The notes beneath the pieces were generated by a model, which saw nothing but the letters and a program-made list of their open reading frames with translations, was not told where the DNA came from and did no database searches. A stretch of DNA of 10,321 bases. Origin: an uncultured Ruminococcus sp. (GTDB lineage: Bacteria > Bacillota > Clostridia > Oscillospirales > Acutalibacteraceae). A program made the translations under genes and the position numbers. Positions 6,240 to 10,321 of this stretch are shown here, in pieces (within the stretch, counting starts at the first letter, position 1; each line of letters opens with the position of its first letter). Location of the stretch: positions 1-10,321 of the forward strand of contig CADBRK010000287.1 of NCBI GenBank assembly GCA_902797065.1, read 5' to 3'.

Positions 6240-7085
6240 ATGCAGACCATTTACATAGACGTGCTGCTTTGCGTCAATCTTGTTGTCAACTACCTGCTTC
6301 TCTCTGCCGTAAGCTTCTATACCCACACGAAGATCACTGTGCGGCGGCTGATTCTCGGTGCGGCTGTCGGGGCGGTGTGTTCGCTTACGATACTCCTTCC
6401 GAAGCTTTCATTTCTGCCCGATACCGCCGTTAAGCTTGCCGTAGGTTCGCTGACCGTTGCCGCCGCATTCGGTATAAGATCACGCAAAAGCTTCCTGCGG
6501 TTATACGCTGTCTTTCTTACGGCGACGTTCTTCTTCTGCGGAATAATGATAGCACTGTGGTATGTTTTCACGCCGAAGAATCTCATAATCAAAAACAGCG
6601 TTATCTATCTGAACATCTCCCCCGTACGTCTGATCGTGTATTCGCTAATATGCTATTTTTTGTTCAGACTCATTCACATCTGCGCTGGGCGGTTCGAGAC
6701 AAAAGACACCGTCTGTATCCTTACGGTAAAGCGCGGCTATAATGCCGTCCGCCTGAAAGCCATGATAGACACGGGGAACTCTCTGAAAGAGCCGTTTTCG
6801 CAGTACCCGGTGATAATCATTCCGCGCAGCATAGCCGAAACGATCACTCCGAAAGAGATCGAGGAGTACGAATGCGTAACAACGCTGAAATACAGAGAAG
6901 CCGTCAACAAAGTGCGGTTCGTGCCGTTCACCTCGTTAGGCGGCAGGGGAATTATGCCATGCTTCACCGCAGACGAAATACTGATAAACGATCAGCCCTG
7001 CGACGAGTCGGTATATATAGCCCTGTGCGGCGACGAGTACATAGACGGCGATTTTCAGGCAATAGTGCCGAGCGATATTATTTAG
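6240..7085 (+). CDS. spoIIGA: Sigma-E processing peptidase SpoIIGA
   Basis: Membrane aspartic protease that removes the pro-sequence of sigma-E in the mother cell after asymmetric septation, on a signal from SpoIIR in the forespore (family knowledge). It has 281 residues, slightly shorter than the Bacillus protein. The N-terminal half carries about five hydrophobic helices (about 5-23, 32-55, 61-78, 84-108 and 124-148). The C-terminal half is soluble and holds the aspartic-protease signature MIDTGNSL (Asp177, Thr178, Gly179), followed by a PVIIIP strand and RFVPFTSLGG (221-230), as expected for the family. The start ATG at 6240 has GAGGTGAG four bases or less away, a short spacing. The sigma-E gene follows after 15 bases, the conserved spoIIG arrangement, which makes the identification strong despite low overall similarity. 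Confidence 0.92.
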   Translation: MQTIYIDVLLCVNLVVNYLLLSAVSFYTHTKITVRRLILGAAVGAVCSLTILLPKLSFLPDTAVKLAVGSLTVAAAFGIRSRKSFLRLYAVFLTATFFFCGIMIALWYVFTPKNLIIKNSVIYLNISPVRLIVYSLICYFLFRLIHICAGRFETKDTVCILTVKRGYNAVRLKAMIDTGNSLKEPFSQYPVIIIPRSIAETITPKEIEEYECVTTLKYREAVNKVRFVPFTSLGGRGIMPCFTADEILINDQPCDESVYIALCGDEYIDGDFQAIVPSDII

Positions 7086-7100
7086 GAAAGGAAACCTGTT

Positions 7101-7820
7101 ATGAATTTCAATTCGCTTATTCCCTCACTCAGATTAATGCTCATGCAGCTGAAACTCTCTCTCTCGTCAAACAGTATCTGCTACATAAACGGTCCGCAGA
7201 CGCTTCCCGCGCCGCTTTCCAAAGAGGAAGAGAACGAGATCATGGAGCGCATAAAAAACGGTGACGAAACAGCAAGGCAGCCGCTCATCACCCATAATTT
7301 AAGACTTGTTGTATATATTGCGAAAAAGTTCGAGACAGCAAACGCTTCGTCGGAAGACCTGATAAGCATAGGCACGATAGGTCTGATAAAAGCCGTAAAC
7401 ACGTTCCGCCCCGAAAAAAACATCAAGCTTGCGACATACGCTTCACGCTGTATCGAGAACGAGATACTCATGTATCTGAGGAAAAGCTCACAGCTACGGC
7501 AGGAAATCTCCATCGACGAACCGCTGAATGTCGACTGGGACGGAAACGAGCTGCTGTTAAGCGACATTCTCGGCAGCGACGCCGACGCAGTAAACCTTAA
7601 TATCGAGCAGGAGCTGGAATACAGCATGGTACTCTCGGCGGTATCAAAGCTGAGCGAGCGCGAGCAGGAGATCATGGGGCTGCGTTTCGGTCTCGGCGGC
7701 AGCGGCGTACACACGCAGAAGGAAGTCGCAGACCTTCTCGGAATATCGCAGTCGTACATCTCACGGCTCGAAAAGAAGATAATCGGCAAGCTGAGGAAAG
7801 AGCTTGAAAAAGCGGTCTGA
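7101..7820 (+). CDS. sigE: RNA polymerase sporulation sigma factor sigma-E (pro-form)
   Basis: Sigma-70 family factor directing early mother-cell transcription in sporulation, made as an inactive membrane-associated precursor. It has 239 residues. The first 40 residues, up to LPAPLS, align without gaps to the B. subtilis pro-sigma-E region as I recall it; cleavage by SpoIIGA would fall near residue 27 (SICYING). Region 2 is highly conserved: NLRLVVYIAKKF (66-77), EDLISIGTIGLIKAVNTF (85-102), KLATYASRCIENEILMYLR (109-127), then the diagnostic DEPLNVDWDGNELLLSD (139-155). Region 4 contains TQKEVADLLGISQSYISRLEKK (205-226), the helix-turn-helix for -35 recognition. AAAGGA lies eight bases before the ATG. 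The gene is complete. No sigG or other sporulation gene follows; nadC comes in from the opposite strand. Confidence 0.97.
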   Translation: MNFNSLIPSLRLMLMQLKLSLSSNSICYINGPQTLPAPLSKEEENEIMERIKNGDETARQPLITHNLRLVVYIAKKFETANASSEDLISIGTIGLIKAVNTFRPEKNIKLATYASRCIENEILMYLRKSSQLRQEISIDEPLNVDWDGNELLLSDILGSDADAVNLNIEQELEYSMVLSAVSKLSEREQEIMGLRFGLGGSGVHTQKEVADLLGISQSYISRLEKKIIGKLRKELEKAV

Positions 7821-7829
7821 TCTGCCTGC

Positions 7830-7863
7830 AAAAAAAACAAGAGGACGTGGGTGTGCGTCCTCT
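7830..7863 (-). terminator. Terminator shared by nadBC and, weakly, sigE
   Basis: An 8-bp stem, AGAGGACG (7840-7847) with CGTCCTCT (7856-7863), has an 8-base loop. Read on the minus strand it is followed by TTG and eight T (7840..7830), a good U-tract for the nadBC transcript. On the plus strand the tail is only T-rich (CTATCTTTATATCTTTC), so it would stop sigE transcription less well. It begins 20 bases after the sigE stop. Confidence 0.85.
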
Positions 7864-7882
7864 CTATCTTTATATCTTTCTT

Positions 7883-7920
7883 GGGGGCAAATGACCCGTA
7901 CTCTTAGGGTAATTTCCCCC
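7883..7920. other. Long imperfect hairpin between convergent sigE and nadC
   Basis: Thirteen pairs in three blocks: GGGGG/CCCCC (7883-7887 with 7916-7920), AAAT/ATTT (7889-7892 with 7912-7915) and ACCC/GGGT (7894-7897 with 7907-7910). One base (7888) is bulged, one pair (7893/7911) is mismatched, and the loop has 9 bases. Neither strand has a T-run after it, so it is not a standard intrinsic terminator. It falls in the 3' untranslated region of nadC and, if sigE transcription reads through, of sigE. It could be an RNA-stability hairpin or a dispersed palindromic repeat. Confidence 0.6.
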
Positions 7921-7948
7921 GTACCGCTCGGTTAATTATCGGGCTTGC

Positions 7949-8803
7949 TCAGACTGCGTGAAGATTTTTCAGCGACAAGTCAAGTATCGGCGCAGAATGA
8001 GTAAGCGCGCCGCTTGAAATATAATCTACTCCTATCTTCGTAAGCTCGGCTACGTTCTCCTTTGTAACATTGCCCGAACATTCCGTTTCTGCTCTGCCGC
8101 CGATGATCTCAATAGCCTCTTTCATCATGTCGATCGGCATATTGTCGAGCATAATTATATCTGCGCCCGCCTCGACAGCCTCTTTGACCATCTCGAGCGT
8201 CTCAACCTCGACTTCGATCTTCCTTACAAACGGAGCGTATTCTCTCGCCATAGCGACAGCCTTTGAAACGCTGCCAGCCGCACCGATATGGTTATCCTTT
8301 AGCAGAACGCCGTCGGAGAGATTATACCTGTGGTTATGTCCGCCGCCTACCTTTACGGCGTACTTCTCGAACACTCTCATATTCGGTGTGGTCTTCCTTG
8401 TATCGACAAGCTTTGTTTTGCTGCCCTTGAAAAACTCTGCGACTTCGCTTGTATACGTAGCGATACCGCTCATACGCTGAAGATAATTGAGCGCAGTTCT
8501 CTCGCCCGAGAGAAGGACTCTTATATCTCCCGTAACGGTGGCAACGAGGTCTTTGTTCTTTACTCTGTCGCCGTCTTTAAAATAAAACTCAACTCTTGTG
8601 TTCCTGTCGAGCAGCTCAAACACACGTCTGAAAACATACAGTCCGCAGATAATGCCGTCCTGCTTTGCGATGAGGTTCACAGTACCCTCCTGATAATACG
8701 GCATAACCGCATTCGTAGATACGTCCTCGCCCGAAATATCCTCTCTGAGCGCCGAAAGAATGAGTTCATCCGCATTGAGTGTCATGGTAATCGAATTATT
8801 CAT
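7949..8803 (-). CDS. nadC: Nicotinate-nucleotide pyrophosphorylase (carboxylating)
   Basis: Quinolinate phosphoribosyltransferase: quinolinate plus PRPP gives nicotinate mononucleotide, CO2 and pyrophosphate, in de novo NAD synthesis. Its 284 residues match the family. Seen in order: EDISGEDVSTNAV (21-33) at the N-terminus, GERTALNYLQRMSGIAT (100-116, Arg102), DTRKTTPNMR (134-143, Arg136/Lys137), the KVGGGHNHRYNLSDGVLLKDNHI signature (151-173; His156, Arg159, Lys169), EVEVE (197-201), MLDN (Asp220) and SGALTHSAPILDLSLK at the end. The ATG at 8803 overlaps the last 8 nt of nadB and has GAGAGG seven bases upstream, inside nadB, so the two are co-transcribed and probably translationally coupled. 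An ATG at residue 7 is a weaker alternative. Complete, with no odd residues seen. Confidence 0.97.
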   Translation of the reverse strand: MNNSITMTLNADELILSALREDISGEDVSTNAVMPYYQEGTVNLIAKQDGIICGLYVFRRVFELLDRNTRVEFYFKDGDRVKNKDLVATVTGDIRVLLSGERTALNYLQRMSGIATYTSEVAEFFKGSKTKLVDTRKTTPNMRVFEKYAVKVGGGHNHRYNLSDGVLLKDNHIGAAGSVSKAVAMAREYAPFVRKIEVEVETLEMVKEAVEAGADIIMLDNMPIDMMKEAIEIIGGRAETECSGNVTKENVAELTKIGVDYISSGALTHSAPILDLSLKNLHAV

Positions 8804-10103
8804 TTAGCTTCCTCTCCCTTGCTTTTTCTATTTCGTTTCTCATTACTGTTGTATAGTCGTCATGCAGCAGGAAGTAATCCGTCCTTGTACTCAGCTGCTT
8901 TTCGTATTTGTCTATTATCTCGTCGGTAACGGGTGAAGCCTGCTGTCCCGAAATATGCCTTGCCGCGCGCTTTGCAAAGACAAGACTCTCCAGAAGCGAA
9001 TTGCTTGCAAGTCTGTTCTTGCCGTGAACGCCGTTGCAGCTTGCCTCGCCTACCGCATAGAGGTTATCACAGGTGGTCTTGCTGTCGGAATCGACGTGTA
9101 CGCCGCCCATAAAGTAATGCTGCGCAGGTACTACGGGAATACTCTCCTGCGTAACGTCGTACCCCTGTTCAAGACAATGCTTATAAATATTGGGGAAGTG
9201 CTTTTTGATCTCTTCGCTGCCTATCCCCTTCATCGAAAGCCATACATGCGTTGTGCCGTCCTTCTTCATCTGCTCCCTTATCGCCTGCGTCACGACGTCT
9301 CTCGGCTGGAGCTCATCCGTAAAGCGGCTGCCGTTTGCGTCAAGCAGAACTGCGCCCTCGCCTCTTACGGACTCGGATATAAGGAACCTTCTGCCCCTTG
9401 CGGACGCATACAGCGTTGTCGGGTGTATCTGAACATAGTCTATGTTTTCAAGTTCGATACCGTGTTCCATACACACACCGAGAGCGTCGCCGGTAAGGTG
9501 TCTGTAATTTGTCGAATGTACATACAGTCCGCCGATACCGCCCGTAGCGATAACGGTGAAATCGGCAAAAGCGTTGTAGATATTGCCTTCCTTATCCTTC
9601 ACGACTGCGCCGTAACAGCGGTTATCCTCCGTGATAAGGTCAATCATTGCGTTGAACTCTCTTATCTCGATATTCTTACGCAAACGAGCCTGCTCCAGAA
9701 GTTTTGAAGTAATCTCCTTGCCCGTAATATCCTCGTGGAAAAGTATCCTAGGGCGTGAATGCGCGCCCTCTCGTGTAAAAGCAAAATCGTTGTCGGCTTT
9801 GTTCCTCTCAAACTCCACACCGAAGTTGATGAGATCGCATATAACCTCTCTCGAGGAACGTATCATAATATCTACCGATTCGTGGCGGTTCTCGTAATGC
9901 CCCGCCTTCATGGTATCCTCGTAATAGCTGTCGTAATCGTTCTCGTCTCTGAGCATGCAGATTCCGCCCTGCGCAAGGAACGAGTCGCTGTTCTCGCAGA
10001 TGTCCTTTGTGATAATGAGAATATTCTTATCCTCGGGCAGATTGAGCGCGCAGAAAAGTCCGCCGACGCCTGTGCCTATAATTAAAATGTCCGCTTTTTT
10101 CAT
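8796..10103 (-). CDS. nadB: L-aspartate oxidase
   Basis: FAD enzyme oxidising L-aspartate to iminoaspartate, which NadA condenses with dihydroxyacetone phosphate to quinolinate. It has 435 residues from ATG 10103; the frame extends upstream to 10187 but only across the leader and promoter. GGGAG lies about ten bases before the ATG, a modest site. Seen: the dinucleotide fold ILIIGTGVGGL (6-16), DSFLAQGG (40-47), REGAHSRPRILFHEDITG (111-128, Glu112), ATGGIGGLY (186-194), QIHPTTL (His227), SESVRGEG (243-250), LQPRDVV (Arg268), PAQHYFMGGV (His329) and NRLASNSLLESLVFA (Arg364 onward). These match the E. coli active-site set Glu121, His244, Arg290, His351 and Arg386. The C-terminal helical domain is much shorter than in E. 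coli (about 540 residues in all). Fumarate reductase or succinate dehydrogenase flavoproteins are relatives, but the nadC partner settles the call. Confidence 0.96.
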   Translation of the reverse strand: MKKADILIIGTGVGGLFCALNLPEDKNILIITKDICENSDSFLAQGGICMLRDENDYDSYYEDTMKAGHYENRHESVDIMIRSSREVICDLINFGVEFERNKADNDFAFTREGAHSRPRILFHEDITGKEITSKLLEQARLRKNIEIREFNAMIDLITEDNRCYGAVVKDKEGNIYNAFADFTVIATGGIGGLYVHSTNYRHLTGDALGVCMEHGIELENIDYVQIHPTTLYASARGRRFLISESVRGEGAVLLDANGSRFTDELQPRDVVTQAIREQMKKDGTTHVWLSMKGIGSEEIKKHFPNIYKHCLEQGYDVTQESIPVVPAQHYFMGGVHVDSDSKTTCDNLYAVGEASCNGVHGKNRLASNSLLESLVFAKRAARHISGQQASPVTDEIIDKYEKQLSTRTDYFLLHDDYTTVMRNEIEKARERKLNE

Positions 10104-10175
10104 ATCAATGCCGCTCCCTGGAATACAAGCGATATAAAACTTGTACCTGTAATCAGTAATAATTATACTTATTTC

Positions 10176-10204
10176 AGTATAACACATAAAGCCTTCATAT
10201 ACAA
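10176..10204 (-). promoter_or_regulatory. Probable extended -10 promoter of nadBC
   Basis: On the minus strand, TTGTAT (10204..10199) lies 17 bp from TATACT (10181..10176), and TG sits one base before the -10. The -35 is poor, as is common with extended -10 promoters. The start would be near 10169, leaving about 65 nt of leader. I see no clear NiaR or NadR operator in that leader. A second -10-like TATAAT (10165..10160) has no good -35. Confidence 0.5.
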
Positions 10205-10233
10205 GTAAGATTTACAAGTTTAAGAAAAAATCG

Positions 10234-10280
10234 AAAAAAAAACTCTCCTGTCGTTTCCGATAGCAGGAGAGTAATTTTTT
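10234..10280 (-). terminator. Bidirectional intrinsic terminator upstream of nadB
   Basis: ACTCTCCTG (10242-10250) pairs with CAGGAGAGT (10264-10272) over 9 bp. Inside are a 3-bp TCG/CGA extension and a 3-base bulge. Read on the minus strand it is followed by eight T (10241..10234); on the plus strand, by AA and six T (10275-10280). It would end the minus-strand gene entering from the right edge, 10 bases after that gene's stop codon, and insulate nadB. Confidence 0.88.
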
Positions 10281-10281
10281 A

Positions 10282-10321
10282 TCAGTCTTTGTCTCTTTTC
10301 CTGAACAGTATCATAAGCACC
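10282..10321 (-). CDS. 3' end of an unidentified gene, possibly a membrane protein
   Basis: A minus-strand frame enters from the right edge and ends at TGA (10284..10282), encoding VLMILFRKRDKD as its last twelve residues. A hydrophobic run followed by a basic/charged tail is what the end of a last transmembrane helix with a cytoplasmic tail looks like. A good terminator lies directly after the stop, which supports this frame. Twelve full codons are too few to name a family, and other frames cannot be excluded from this window alone. Confidence 0.5.
   Translation of the reverse strand, partial: VLMILFRKRDKD

Noticed and set aside
8955..9707. A 250-residue plus-strand open frame
   Set aside because: It lies entirely antisense to nadB, whose motifs are all intact. 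The frame has no ribosome binding site and a composition that mirrors nadB codon use.
10104..10175. NAD-responsive operator or riboswitch in the nadB leader
   Set aside because: The leader has only a weak AGTA/TACT near-palindrome (around 10156-10170); no recognisable NiaR/NadR site or structured aptamer is visible.

Overview
This window reads as ordinary chromosome from a spore-forming member of the Clostridia, most likely of the Ruminococcus/Oscillospiraceae type (inference). The grounds are: moderate GC; strong Gram-positive Shine-Dalgarno sites; near-consensus sigma-A promoters; an apparent spoIIGA-sigE sporulation pair; and a murI / DUF1934 / argS block, whose last two genes resemble the ywiB-argS neighbourhood of Bacillus. 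I see no phage, transposon, CRISPR array, tRNA or rRNA.

Left part (1-1008), minus strand. A partial gene begins at the left edge with a good ribosome binding site. Its near-perfect sigma-A promoter lies inside a branched palindrome (68-127), which also looks like the terminator of the next minus-strand gene. That gene encodes an unrecognised 276-residue, lysine-rich protein with its own very good promoter. It diverges from the operon to its right.

Centre (1105-6175), plus strand. A promoter at 1105-1133 drives a tight five-gene set: glutamate racemase (cell-wall D-Glu), a DUF1934/YwiB-like small beta-barrel protein, arginyl-tRNA synthetase, a CPBP (CAAX-like) membrane protease with an unusual N-terminal extension of six 12-residue repeats, and the tRNA adenosine deaminase TadA. 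A strong intrinsic terminator follows. The set mixes cell-wall precursor supply with tRNA charging and modification.

Right centre (6240-7820), plus strand. This is the mother-cell sporulation pair: SpoIIGA, a membrane aspartic protease, and pro-sigma-E with a pro-sequence that aligns without gaps to my recollection of the Bacillus subtilis one. SpoIIGA would cleave the sigma-E pro-peptide. sigG, often the next gene in related genomes, is not here.

Right part (7830-10204), minus strand. nadB and nadC overlap by 8 nt and carry aspartate to nicotinate mononucleotide for NAD synthesis, with nadA (quinolinate synthase) not in view. They converge on sigE across a short spacer holding a terminator and a second long hairpin. 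At the far right, a terminator and the last 13 codons of another minus-strand gene lie upstream of nadB.

I did not find a clear novel system. The most interesting non-routine signals are the promoter nested in a terminator-like branched hairpin, the repeat-bearing CPBP protease, and the Asn-to-Gly change next to a catalytic cysteine of MurI.
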